Source of the DNA: Apostichopus japonicus
Lineage: Eukaryota; Echinodermata; Holothuroidea; Aspidochirotida; Stichopodidae
Length of the DNA: 64,000 bases
Assembly: GCF_037975245.1 (NCBI RefSeq)
Contig: NC_092577.1
Coordinates: 25,169,398 to 25,233,397 of the forward strand
Direction: 5' to 3'
Made by a program: the position numbers and the translations under genes. Below, piece by piece: positions 43,738 through 54,893 of the stretch. How positions within the stretch are numbered: position 1 is the first letter of the stretch; every line of letters starts with the position of its first letter. Below the pieces are notes generated by a model. That model was not told where the DNA came from. It saw only the letters and a program-made list of their open reading frames with translations, and made no database searches.

Positions 43738-45407
43738 ATATGATACACCCTTGGGGGTGACAGTCCTCCATCTCCCTCTGGACATGTCTGAACAGATTGT
43801 TGTGCGGACACTGGGGCGTTTTGGGAAAGTAACCGGCTACGAGGAGCCGGAATTCCTTGAATGTAAGGGTGTCAAGACCGGGACCAGACGATATCCCTCA
43901 AGTCCGATATCCCCTCTACCTTGTGGGCTAATGGGCACAGGGCCCACATTGCATACCCGGGCCAGCCTCGCACTTGTTGGAGGTGTTGGCTGGAAGGGCA
44001 TGAGGCCAGGTTGTGCCCGAATAAGTGGTGTAACCGCTGTTTACAGGTTGGGCATACCCTGGTCGAGTGTAACGGGGATATCGTATGTAACTCGTGTGGG
44101 AAAACGGGCCATCTCGCTCGTTTATGCCCAGACCGCTCATACGCCGCGAGAGTGGCTACGGGCGTGGTTGGAACGGTCCCAGTCCCGGCCTTACACATCG
44201 TAACACCTGATGCTCCTCTCATCGCCCCAGTGTCCGACACTAGCGTCCCGGTGGAGGCTTCTTTGCCCCTTTCGTGTCCCACCTCGTCCTTCATCGAACT
44301 TGCCGAGACCGCCAGCCTGCCCACTGAGGCAGAGCAGGACAAAACGGCAGAGATGGTACTAGCGGAGTGGCATGCGGAGCAGGATGCCGGTAGCTACGCC
44401 CGCTATCGGTGATATTAGTCGGGCCCCGAGTCAACCGGCCCAAGAGACTTTAAGTGGCCCAGATTCCGACTCGCCAATGGAGGACTGCACTACAGCCTTA
44501 AAAGTTGTGGCTAAGGAGTCCTCAGATTTGTTTCACGAGACGAAACAGGCCACTGCCCGCCCTGCCCGCAGTCGCTTCCGCTATACCGGACACGGTGGTC
44601 GCTTGTGGACCTCCTGTTCCTGACAGGGGGGTCCACTCGACCATAGTTGACGAGGAGATAAGAACTCTGCTCGCTCGGAGGAAAAGGGGGAACACCGCAA
44701 AGGGCCTCAAAAGACCCGTATTATGAAAACCTCGCAATATTATGACACCAGACACCTTATCCCTCGTCACCCTTAATGTGAATGGGATGAGGGGTACCCC
44801 CAAAAGGCGGCGGATTTTACAGTTCTGCAAGTTGCTCCAAGTGGATGTCGTCTTTTTGCAGGAGACCCACATATCTTGTGATAGTGATGTTCATCTTTGG
44901 TCCTTGGAGTGGGGAGGAGGTCTTTACGCCTCCTTTGGATCAGGGGCATCTTGCGGGACTAATTTTGGTGTCCCCAAAACTTTGTCATTGTGTGAGAAAA
45001 GCGGAGAAAGACCATGATGTGGTGTGCATACACTTAAGGCTCACGCGGGGTGAGTTGGTGGTGTGTAATGTGTATGCCCCCAACCGGCCAGCATGTAGGA
45101 AAGATTTTTTCACGGTCTTGCCATCCTTTGTACCGGGTAGGGCAAATTGTATCCTTGGGGGGGGGGGGCTTCAACTGCGTCCCTTACTCTGCTTTAGATA
45201 GACGTTCGAGGAAAGAGTCCCCCACTTGTACCACCGGCATGATTGAGCTAGGCTTGTTTGTCAAGCACCGAGATCTTGTGGATGTTTGGAGGTCCCAAAA
45301 TCCCCAGGTGGTTGCTTGTACGTTGCAGAAACCAGATGGATCAGTTTCATCCAGAGACAGGTTTTACGCCCCGCGCAAGTTTCCTCGATCTCGGTGCTCG
45401 GTTATTT
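43738..45407 (+). mobile_element. Tx1-like LINE, family B, copy 3 (interrupted by a DNA transposon)
   Basis: The copy starts inside ORF1 (VTVLHLPLDMSEQIVVRTL), shows three zinc knuckles at 43,960-44,140 (CWRCWLEGHEARLC, CNRCLQVGHTLVEC, CNSCGKTGHLARLC), then ORF2 from about 44,742 (MTPDTLSLVTLNVNGMRG). Endonuclease codons run to RSRCSVI at 45,404. The text resumes at 52,988 with CPLSDHDALVLRLQLPESF, so the 7.58-kb element between interrupts one formerly continuous LINE. The remaining 3' part ends near 53,130. A G-run at 45,158-45,167 adds a frameshift. Confidence 0.88.
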
Positions 45408-45423
45408 TAGACCATGGGATGAT
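45408..45423 (+). repeat. Left terminal inverted repeat of the 7.58-kb transposon
   Basis: TAGACCATGGGATGAT, perfectly complementary to 52,972-52,987; preceded by the TTT duplication. Confidence 0.9.
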
Positions 45424-45708
45424 GTGGATTATCTTCTTGTTTTGTGAATATTTCAGGGCAGGACGACAACAATACATTAAAATATATTGTTTTAAAAATG
45501 TTACAAGAAACTGAATGTTGTTTTGATTAAAATCTGCTCAAACGGTTTAAATATGATAAAATGTATGATTATTAGCAACATTCTATTGTCCAATCACATG
45601 CCATGTAAGAATACGACAATCCAATCACAGCGAAGCTCTCATGTAGTAACATTTTATTTACAACCTAGCATATAGCATAGCACAGTAGGTCTATATGTGT
45701 TAGTCACC

Positions 45709-48700
45709 ATGGCAGCTACGCCACACGCGGAGAACGAATTGTCTCCTAAATTTTGCTGTATGCACGTCGTAACTAATACTAAACAGAGTTTGACACCTTT
45801 CAAAATTAAGAGCTGGTCGAAATTCATAGAATGCCAAAGTCGGTGGCAAAACTTAGACTGTTTCGTGGGTGAAATTGCCAGGCGAACTACACAACAGTTT
45901 GGCCTGAGCCTAACACAAACGGAGCCTAATGTTATACCCGGGTCTGGTTATCACCGTGAGTGTTACCAGAAATTTTGTAACGTACGAAGGTTACAGACAG
46001 CAGAAAGCAAGAGAAGAAAATTGCAGACAGATGAAGGTATGTAGGCCCATGTATAAAATTAGGGATTTTGTACGATCACTATGCTAGCCTGGAGCATAGG
46101 GTCGACCTATGCTATGGTACTCAAAACTTGAAGCTAGGCCTAACTAGTCTGCAGTGGTTAAGTGAGAGTAACTCCATGTTGACTGCATATTTTCAGTGGA
46201 GGACTGAGTCACAGCTAGTGAAGCAGTGCCCTTTTATCTTGCTGGGAAACAATGGGGGTGGGTAATACTCAGCCGATCATTGGTCATGAATGGAAAAAAG
46301 CTGAATTTTTCATTGTATTTTTAGTGGAGGACAGAGTGACAGCACTTGATGTTTTGTGATGTCTGACTAAATTAATAATAAAGTTTTTCAAATCGAATGC
46401 AGGGCTGCGTTTTCCACGGTTGAGATCATATGGTTTTAGGATACCGTAACATTTATATAGTTTCTCACCCAGGGGGAAAAATGATCAAAACTAGCCCACA
46501 CGTAGCAAATTACTTCAAACTGCTGACTTCAATACATCACAAAGATCTTAAAACCAAGGAGCTACCATGAGTGGGGGTGGGGAGGGGGCTTGCATCACAG
46601 CCCCAACCTTTTGCCTTGTTGAACATTTGTTTGATTTCACAGTTTCTGAAAGTGGTTGTTGGCCCATTTGGGTACATATGGTCCATAGTGGGATAGTTTA
46701 CTCTTAGGTTTTAATCATCATGTAGCTTAGGCTGGTAGTTAATCCTCGGCTAAAGATACTCAGATGCTAGGAAAGTTAAACATAGGCCAAGAGGTAAAGT
46801 CCTGTCAACACAATCATTTATTAAGTCCCATAGTGTCTTAAGAGGAGTGGAAGTTGGGAGAGTTTGTTGTTCCAGTCATTTCTGGTTGGAAGTGGTGAGC
46901 TATATGGTATCTGGTTCTAATAGACACCTTACTTAATTTTTCACACAGATGCTGATATTGAGTCTGATTGCGGTAATGAAGGGGACTCCTCAGTACTTTT
47001 ACAGGCATCAAGCAGTGGTTCAAAGGTCTTGCGGTCCAGTTTCAAAACTCCACAGCATGATAAACAACGAAAAGATGTGCTCTCGAATGTGTGTCTGATT
47101 TGTCAGAAAGATGCATATCTCAAGACTATAACTGGAGCTAGAAGTAAAGTAAAGTTAACGACCTGTGAAAGGAAAGAGGCACACATTTTGCTGGAAGCTG
47201 CACGACTCCATGGTGATCACAGGATCCTACTGCAGATCGAACACAAAGATTTAGTTGCAATCGGAGTCCGTTACCATAACAAATGTTATCGTAACTTTAC
47301 ACGTGGTGTCATTGAAATGAAGTCAACAGCTGAGAAGGAAAGCAAATTTGAACCATCATTCAAAGTTTTTGCAGAGTCAATTGTAACAGCCCGCCTTATT
47401 AAAGGCCAGGAAATCCTCCGTCTCAAGACTCTTAATGTGTTGTTTCGTCAAATAGTCAAGAACACACAGGCTCTTGATGCTTCACATTTCACAACACAAC
47501 GACTGAAGGTTCAGTTGAGGACACGGTTTCATAATCTGGTGTTTGTGAAACCATCGAAAAGGTTTGAAAGTGAAATTGTCTATGCCAAAGATATTAATGT
47601 AGATAACATTGTTGAGAGAGTAGCAGAACAATTCCAAACTCCCATTTCAGAATGCAGCACTACTACTTCTGATGAGTCGGATGCACGTACCATAGATGCC
47701 ACAGCAGATGACTACACTAGACTGAGAACATTGTATCATGCATCACAGGTATAGTGATCGTCTTCTGTATTCCCTCTATCAATTTTATTCTGTCTTTCCA
47801 TTTGTCTGCAAAATCTTCTTCAAATTGATGCTACTGTATAAATAAGGGCATTTATGAATTATGAAAAATCTATGATTACTGTATGATGGACTATCAGGGG
47901 TGTACCATCATTGATCTTTTCACTATCATGTAAACCCAAGAATTTTGAACTATTAACAAATTTGGCATTTCAAGTTTCTCAATTGGGATTCGTTCAAATT
48001 GCAGTCATTGGTTTCACAAATGAGCACGTAAACGTGAGGAGAAAATAAAGTGCAATTTCAATAGTATGATTGTGGAGTAGGATGATCACTTAAAAAAGTA
48101 TCCTCGATAATTATCTACCCTGCTCTTCTCGACAATATGAACTGTAAAATAATACACACCATCCCAATTATCTGATACTGATTATAGTCAATGTCGTTGA
48201 AGCCCATGATCTCCCTATGTTTTACCACCGAACTGTTCAAATCTGACTACTTTCTAAACATTTGATCCTAAAACCACCCCCATCTCCTACGCATTTGATT
48301 AGAGCATAACATCATTATAAGTGTTTGCATCGGGTACCCTGGTACCGGACCATCACGTCACTGCCCCGATCCTTTTTTGTTACTGTAAATTTTGAAATTT
48401 TTCACATCCGGGTGGTGCCGGGCACTGTATCGGGGTGTGCTGGGCCATACTGGGCATGGAAGAAAAAACTAATCATTATATAACAGACATATCTGGCATT
48501 ACTATTTACTTATTATATTTGTATTACTTTATATTTCATAGATCATTAAAAGTATACTACAAAATACAACTAGTGCTCCTCGATGGCCTCCAACTGCAGA
48601 TGACCTGACCATAGATGCAGCAAGAAACATAGTGCCAGTACCACTTTTCAATTTCTTGACTTGGTGTGTAGGCTTTTCCGATGAAGCAGAGTTGACTGAC

Positions 48701-51700
48701 CAGGTTTGCATTTCTGAAGATAATAACCAGCGTATACTTTCCCTTGCACAGGATTTATTGTATACAAGTAAGAAAGGGTGCATTCTTCTGCCAAAGCATT
48801 CATCATTAGCTATGACTATTCGTCATATGACAGGTTCAGCTCGACTAATTGGAATGCTTAACAGATTCGGTCACTGTGTTAGCCATTCAATGGTGCTGGA
48901 ACATGACACAGCTCTAGCTGAAAGCCAACTGAAGAGGGGAGACGATGCTTTGCCTGATGGTGTACAAGACTGTTTCACTACCTTAGTGTGGGATAATAAC
49001 GACTTTGGTGAGGAAACCATATCCGGTAAAGGAACTACTCACAATACTAACGGTATCCTAATACAGAGAAACCAACCCATGATTCAGGAACATGAGGCTC
49101 CAGATAGTATTCCCAAATCAAGGAGAAGGTCTATTAATCCACCAGATTCAGATATTACTCCTTACTTTGGTGCAACGAAGAAAGGTCCCACCCCTGGAGG
49201 CATTGACGTTGACATCAAGGATGAGACCTATCATCCAGCCCAAGATGAAGCATACAACCTGGATGTTACATTTAACCTATCACGGTTACCACATCACAAT
49301 GGATCACTACTACCTAGCTGGACAGGTTACAACACACTACTACGATCTAACAATGTTCCTGTTAAGTCTAACATATTCTACCTACCTGTGATAGATGCAA
49401 GTCCTACAGAAAACAGTACTATCTACACCATTCTGTTGAAGAGTGTAAGAATCGCAGATATACTACAACAGGAATCACTTGTTGTTGTAGTGGATCAGGC
49501 TGTATACTGCAAACTACAACAGATCAGATGGCAGAATCCACATTTCATGAAACGAATTGTAGTTCGACTGGGAGAGTTCCATACTTGCATGGCATTTCTT
49601 TGCTGTATAGGGAAACGATTTTCTGATGCTGGTCTTCGTGACATCCTTATCGAAGCGGAAGTAGTGGCTCAGGGGTCGATGAATGGTGTACTCTCTGGAC
49701 ATCATTATAATAGAAGTCTCAGAGCTCATAAAATTGTCAGTGAAGCATTGGAGCACATGAGGTGGAATGCATTCTTGAACACACTAAATGATGACGAGCA
49801 GGCAAGTGCAACAGATGTGTTACTTCAACTGCAGGTGTCTTTTCCTGGTTCTGGTCATGCAGAGTTCCGGCAAAATAATGCCTATAAAGCTTTATTGGAG
49901 AAGTATGCCTTATTCATAGAATGTCAGTCCACTAAGCCAACGTTTAACTTCTGGTCTTCATACATAGACATGGTGCAATTGCTTCTTAGATTCATCCGTG
50001 GTACAAGGGAAGGAAATTGGTCTCTTCATCTGTCAACTGTTCGTTCTATGCTTCCATGGTTCTTTGCATATGATCATATCAACTATTCCCGTTACTTACC
50101 TATATATTGGCTGGAGATGCAACAACTCTCTTCAACTCATCCTGGAGTCTATGATGCTTTCATGGCCGGTGAATTTGTAGTGCAGCGGCAAGAGTATCAC
50201 GGTTTTGCAGGAATCGCTGCAGACCAGACGATAGAGCAGACAGTCAACAGGGAGTCGAAGATGAAAGGAGGCGTAGTCGGCCATACTACTAGTCAATCCT
50301 ATTTCCACAGATGGGTTCTTTCTCAGCATTTGAGAGCGGCAATTCAGGTCCAGTGTGAGTCCATGGTAGGGAAAGGTAATCAAAACAGAAATGCAAAAGA
50401 GTTAGATGCTACACGAATTGTCAGGGACAATGAATGTGTCCAGGCAGTGTGTGACACTTTGCACTGTATGCTTAATCCATTTGAAGAATCAGGACAACAA
50501 CTGCTACATATTACTTCCGGTGCTGTCGCACCCACAACTGTTGAGGAGCATTTATTAGGGGCAAGGTTAATCGGTGAAAAATCAGCATCAAATTTTTTCA
50601 AGGAGAGACTGCAAGAACTTCCACAAACCTTTGAAACGGTATAAACTTCAGTCTTTCTCCAGCATGGCCAAGACTACCAAGACAAAAATCAAGGGAGGGA
50701 AGGAAGTAGTTTTGAAGCAAGACAGAAATTTGTTTGCAAGATTGCTTATCATCTCACGACATAGAGAATTTAACTTACAAGATATTCTCAAGCACAGCAT
50801 CAATTCAGTCCCACTTCCACTCGCCAATGACAAGGGGGGTATCAACAAAACCAACAAGGCCAGCCTGATGAAATATATTGAATCAATTACTGAACCTCCC
50901 CCCGTTGTAACACAAATTCCACGACAGAGCATTTGGGTATTGGATGCTATGGCTCTCATTCAGGAGACAAATGTGAAAATGTTGTCTGGTATGACATTTG
51001 GAGAATTTGCTAAATATTTATTCAAGAAGGTGGTTACCATGGCTACAAGTGTGTTCTCAACAGCTGTTCATGTTGTCACTGACCGATACCCCGCCATAAG
51101 TATCAAGAATGCAGAAAGAGGTCGACGTTCAACTGGTGGTGTCGAACAGGTGAAGATATTTGGACCAAGACAAACAATTCCAAGCCAGTGGAAGAAATAT
51201 TTAGCAAGTGGCGACAACAAGGAGGCCTTAGTTGAATTCATATACCAAATGTGGACAACATATGATGCCGAATTGTTTGGAGAGGTGACAGTGTTCTTTG
51301 CGCATGGTGACTTGTGTCATTCCTTTCAAAACAAATCAGGAGAGCTCCAGGTACAGGCTGTACACCAGCTTAACTGCAGCCATGAAGAAGCCGACACGCG
51401 ACTTCTACTGCATTGTATGTATATAGCCGAGCACCCACCAACATCAACAGGAACCACCAATATAATCATCCGGAGCCCAGATACAGATGTCTTTGTGATA
51501 GCGACTGGTGTCTGCAGTGAGATGGATGCTAACATCATGTTTCATACTGGAAGAGGAGAAAAGATGCGCACAATAGACATTAAAGCTGTAGCAAGCAACC
51601 TAGGTTCTCAAATGACTGGGGCTTTAATTGGACTTCATTGCTTCACTGGGTGTGACTCGGTTAGTGCTTTTTTTGGGAAAGGCAAGTCGAAAGCTTTAAA

Positions 51701-52249
51701 ACTAGTTATGGCAGACACATCATACCAAGCTGGTTTCCAGAAATTGGGCCAAAGCTTCTGTGTCACAACTGAATTATGTCACCAATTGGAGGAATTTACA
51801 TGTAAGCTGTATGGTCAAGAGTGTGAAGAGGTCAATCTGGCAAGATATAACATGTTTCGGATGGACTGTAAGTTTGAAACATCTATGCCCCCAAACAAAG
51901 ACTCACTACATCAACACATTCTCAGAGCCAATTATCAATCAGCCATTCATCGACGTGCATTGCAACAAGTCCCTGATGTTCCAAGTCCTGTTAACCATGG
52001 TTGGAAACTAGAAAATGGCGAGCTGGCGATTCACTGGGGAGACCTATAACCTGCACCAGATGATCTGTTGGCTGCTACACAGTGTAGCTGCAAAAAAAGC
52101 AAATGCACGACAAGGCAGTGTGATTGTGTTAAAAGTTCTATTTCGTGCACAGACTTGTGCAAATGCTATAACTGCAACAACAAGGCGGATACTGATGAGG
52201 AGTTTGCTGATGATGTAAGCCCACAGGTGGAAGATTCAGATACAGAATA
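45709..52249 (+). CDS. Transposon protein: Cys/His modules, FEN1/XPG-like nuclease, CXC domain (three exons, damaged)
   Basis: Exon 1 is 45,709-46,036 (ATG in CACCATGG; donor GTATGT). Exon 2 is 46,949-47,748 (CACACAG; GTATAG). Exon 3 is 48,542 to about 52,249 (ATTTCATAG). Phases agree at both joints. Exons 1 and 2 each carry a Cys/His module ending YHxxCYxxF (YHRECYQKF and YHNKCYRNF). Exon 3 begins with a large region containing VVVVDQAVYCKL, RLGEFHTCMAFLCCIGKRF and NRSLRAHKIVSEAL. After a one-base frame change near 50,630 follows the nuclease segment. Acidic positions match FEN1: D at 50,943 (VLDAMALIQ), D at 51,081 (VTDRYPAISIKNAERGRRS), E/E/D at 51,384-51,395 (HEEADTRLLLH), D/D at 51,480 and 51,486 (SPDTDVFV), D at 51,654 (GCDSVSAFFGKGKSKAL). 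An in-frame TAA at 52,047 precedes the CXC domain (CSCKKSKC ... CDC ... CKCYNC). Confidence 0.75.
46037..46948 (+). other. Intron 1 of the transposon gene
   Basis: Bounded by GTATGT and TTTTTCACACAG; contains no other coding signal. It joins codons in phase 1. Confidence 0.65.
47749..48541 (+). other. Intron 2 of the transposon gene
   Basis: Bounded by GTATAG and TTATATTTCATAG, phase 0. It contains the palindromic phrase GGGTACCCTGGTACC near 48,330 and no coding signal. Confidence 0.65.
50574..52049 (+). pseudogene. FEN1/XPG-type 5'-nuclease segment of the transposon gene
   Basis: This is the part of exon 3 in the second frame. The N-terminal block (D124 of this frame) and the DxxPxxKxxxxxRR-like block (D170 in VTDRYPAISIKNAERGRRS) correspond to the FEN1 N region. 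The HEEADTR block, the SPDTD block (residues 303/305) and the GCDS block followed by a Gly/Lys/Ala helix (residue 361) correspond to the FEN1 I region with its helix-hairpin-helix. All metal-binding acids expected for a flap/XPG 5'-nuclease are present. It would cleave branched or flap DNA; a role in processing transposition intermediates is inference. TAA at 52,047 appears to replace a Gln codon (CAA), since the frame continues openly beyond it. Confidence 0.7.
52068..52249 (+). CDS. Tesmin/TSO1-type CXC domain tail of the transposon protein
   Basis: Same frame as the nuclease segment, separated by one stop. The Cys pattern C-x-C-K-K-S-x-C ... C-x-C ... C-x3-C-x-C-x2-C-x-N is the CXC fold, known to bind DNA with Zn. 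It ends with an acidic tail (DTDEEFADDV ... DSDTE) and stop at 52,247-52,249. Confidence 0.75.
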
Positions 52250-52345
52250 GATAAAGGTTGATGGGTGACAAATAGCAGGAACTTTTTGGAGTTAATTTGC
52301 ACGATGTGTATGTAAGCAAATGATTTTTAATCAAACCAATATAGG

Positions 52346-52926
52346 CTATACAAATTCATTTTTTATGTGGGGTGCCCCTTTAATTATTTAAGAAGCTAAT
52401 TAACCTTCCATCGAGCAAGTTCAGAGAAAAACAACTTCTTCCAAAATCAGCACCTTCAAAAAAAATCAGTTGCCAAATTTTAGCTCCTGTCTACAAATTT
52501 AATTTTTCATGTGGGGTTCCTCTTTAATTTATTGGGGAGCTAATTAACCTTTGATTGAGCAAGTTTGGAGGTGAGTAACACTCTTTTTCAAAATCTGCCC
52601 CTTAAAAAGTACTTACCTGACAATGTTCAGCTCCTGCCTATAAATTCAATTTTTAATAGGGAGTACTCCTTTAATTAACCAATTAGAGAGCTCATTAACT
52701 TTGATTGTGCAAGTTCAGAGAAAAAAAAATCACTTATTCAAAATGAGCCACTTCAAAAGTACTCTATTGCCCAATTTCAGCTCCTGCCTATAAATTCAAC
52801 TATTCATGTGGGGTTCTCCTTTAAATAATCAATTAACTTGTGATTGAGCAAGTTTAGAGAAAAACAACACATTTTTTCGAATTCAGCACCTTCGAAAGTA
52901 CTTGCTTGCCAAAATTCAGCTCCTGC
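52346..52926. repeat. Four tandem 140-150-bp units near the transposon's right end
   Basis: Units start at about 52,346, 52,491, 52,640 and 52,790. Each has a CAAATTxAATTTTTCATGTGGGG start, CTCCTTTAATTAAT, GATTGAGCAAGTT(C/T)AGAGAAAAA, CACCTTCAAAAGTAC and CAGCTCCTGCCTA. Subterminal position suggests a regulatory or transposase-binding role, or expansion by slippage. Confidence 0.85.
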
Positions 52927-52971
52927 GCAAAAAATATTCACAGAATTCAAAATCTAAGCATAATTTTGCCT

Positions 52972-52987
52972 ATCATCCCATGGTCTA
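52972..52987 (-). repeat. Right terminal inverted repeat of the 7.58-kb transposon
   Basis: ATCATCCCATGGTCTA, complementary to the left end; followed by TTT and the resumed LINE B endonuclease codons. Confidence 0.9.
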
Positions 52988-53130
52988 TTTCATGTCCTTT
53001 ATCTGATCATGACGCACTTGTTTTGCGCTTGCAGCTGCCGGAGTCCTTTCATGTGGAGAAGGGACTTTGGCGGCTGAACACGGAAATTGTTAAAGAGCAA
53101 AATTTCAAGGAGCAATTTGTCGAGACCACA
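52988..53130 (+). mobile_element. LINE family B copy 3, continuation after the transposon
   Basis: The reading CPLSDHDALVLRLQLPESFH, then EKGLWRLNTEIVKEQNFKEQF, directly continues the endonuclease broken at 45,407. At about 53,130 it abuts a reverse-strand piece of another family B copy. Confidence 0.85.
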
Positions 53131-54045
53131 CAACCCTCACACCTCCCAACTAACTCACTCCAAATTTCATCCGGGGAACGCCGTCCCGATAGTCTACGAA
53201 AGGCAGTGTCGGGAAGCCGTGCATGGTCGGCCTCCATGCGCAACCTAATGTCACTTTGCACGAGGGGGACAACATCCTCTGCCCTCCAGACGTCCCCATC
53301 GAAAACTAGGCGGCATGTGCTGATGACAAGCGGCAAACAACAACAGCAGATCTCTAACCCAGGTTGGGCACACAGGGGGCAACAAACCATACAAAACTAA
53401 ATCACTACTAATGGCCCACTGTGTGCAACCAACAACACCAATAACGAAGGCGTCAAACCATTCCCACACCAAAGGGACACTCCAGCAAAAGGTGTTGCAT
53501 AGTCTCGATGGCTTTACAGATGGCTTGACAAATCCCATCACCTAATCGCTTGTTTCTTCTGTTGGCCTTTGGGTCCGTGTCCTTTTCGCGTCACGTCTAA
53601 CGCTGCGTTAGTGAGAGATTGATGGGATTCACTTGTTGTTTTACAGACTGGGATTGGTTTTGTTTCTGTTGACCTTTGGTCCGTGTCCGTTTTCTTAGCA
53701 CGTAAAAAGCACAAACCCATCACCTATGTGATGAGGACCCCATGTGCAATCCTCAACGCCAAGTCCCGGAGACGGCTATCTAGTGACTTACAACACACAG
53801 ACCGCCACACATCTGGAGAGATGGCGGTTTGGCAAGCCGACGGGCACACAGGCGCGAGCATTGAACGAAACAATGGTGGGTAATAACACAGAGGGGGCCA
53901 CGTTTAGCAGCCCTTTGGTCTTGGACTTGTTAAGTCTGGCACCAGTAGCCTCTTGGAAGGTGGCCAAAACGTTCGATATAGGCTTGAAGGAGGCGAGGTC
54001 CGACACAATACAAGTGACGTCATCGGCATACAACGAATACACACT
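53131..54045 (-). mobile_element. Tx1-like LINE, family B, copy 4 (fragment) with nested LINE B tail
   Basis: Reverse-strand pieces of the B polymerase and C-terminal region run at 53,131-53,546 and 53,713-54,045, the latter ending with YADDVTCIVSDLASF. A forward LINE B tail splits the two. Internal deletions relative to 2,076-3,320 are visible. All frames are broken. Confidence 0.75.
53550..53712 (+). mobile_element. LINE family B 3' tail inserted in another family B copy
   Basis: It contains two diverged GTTGACCTTTGGTCCGTGTCC-like phrases and ends CACGTAAAAAGCAC. CCCATCACCTA occurs on both sides (53,534-53,544 and 53,718-53,728), but the right flank also lost about 28 bp of host LINE, so the duplication is not clean. 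Confidence 0.7.
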
Positions 54046-54049
54046 GAGT

Positions 54050-54893
54050 TCACTGAGTTTTTGTTCTGCTAGCAGTTCTGCAGTCAGTCACTAAGATAGG
54101 AACTCCTCGTCCACGCTTTCCCCTCACCAATAGCATTGTGAGTTTCAGGTTTATCTTCCCAGACATCACGGCCGAGAATGTTAAGAATTGTTGAATTTCA
54201 TCATGAATGCGCATGGTGCTGGAGATTTGATTGGTGTAGTCCTTAACAGTGAGCTGTTCCACTCCTCGGGACGTAAGCGCTTATAGAAGATGACCAACAC
54301 CAAAGTAACAGAGGCAAACTGTTTTTATGCTTCTGGAGATGTAAAACATTCATAAGAAGCCTTCAGCTTTGCTTCCTCACGCTGTAAGGAATGTGTTGAA
54401 AGCCATACAGTATTCTGTCAACGGCAGCAATTTGGGGCGTTCCGTTTGTGTTCTTGACTTTGTCTGTGTGCTGAAGCGGTTACTCGCCCTTTTCACTCCG
54501 TTGCTCTTAAGTGGATAAAGTCGTCAACTGCTGTTTTACTTTTACTCATCTGCAGCTTCATATGGTCATTCTTTACTACCGAAGCCAAGTCTGTTCGTCG
54601 TATCCGGACACCTTTTTGGTGCACTTGACGACCACATCAAACTTCAATGGATGGACAAGGTAAGGTCTCTTGCTGTTTGATTTTTTTCTGTCCAGATCAC
54701 GGGCATGTTGAAAAACTTTGGCAATACTCCGCATTTTTTCTGTTGCCTTTCTTGTGGATTTACTGACATGAAGAATATTCTGCCCGACTTGCGATATATA
54801 ATTGTCATTCCTGACGATCAGTGAGAGGTGGTCCATTGCCATGCTATGGAAGCACTCAGACAGATCTCCAGAAATGTCCTTAAAAGCAATCAT
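54050..54893 (-). pseudogene. Decayed gene of an invertebrate tyrosine-recombinase-like (Crypton-like) family
   Basis: The first open part (54,893-54,576) reads DISGDLSECFHSMAMDHLSL, then GQNILHVSKSTRKATEKMRS and PYLVHPLKFDVVVKC. After a stretch with stops, 54,262-54,050 reads VKDYTNQISSTMRIHDEIQQF and RGKRGRGVPILVTD. I know this order (FDxVVxAxxxxxGYDE ... RLRPxE ... VRGKRGRxVPxLLT) from multi-copy invertebrate proteins. Their C-terminus carries tyrosine-recombinase-like R ... H-x-x-R ... H/Y residues. That C-terminus is absent here, so the assignment to a Crypton-like group is inference. The copy is clearly dead. Confidence 0.5.

Larger units (their letters stand above)
45408..52987 (+). 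mobile_element. 7.58-kb TIR transposon encoding a FEN/XPG-like nuclease and CXC protein
   Basis: The termini are perfect 16-bp inverted repeats, TAGACCATGGGATGAT at 45,408-45,423 and its complement at 52,972-52,987. A weaker second match, TGTGAATATTT ... GCAGGA, lies about 30-50 bp inside each end. The flanking duplication is TTT (45,405-45,407 and 52,988-52,990). The empty site is seen in the homologous LINE at about 4,310 (minus strand), where the endonuclease codons are continuous, so the boundaries are well supported. Inside lies one three-exon plus-strand gene (45,709 to about 52,249) and then a four-unit tandem repeat. Superfamily is not certain. From memory, some Academ elements carry an XPG-like nuclease and have short duplications, so Academ is my best guess. 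Confidence 0.85.
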
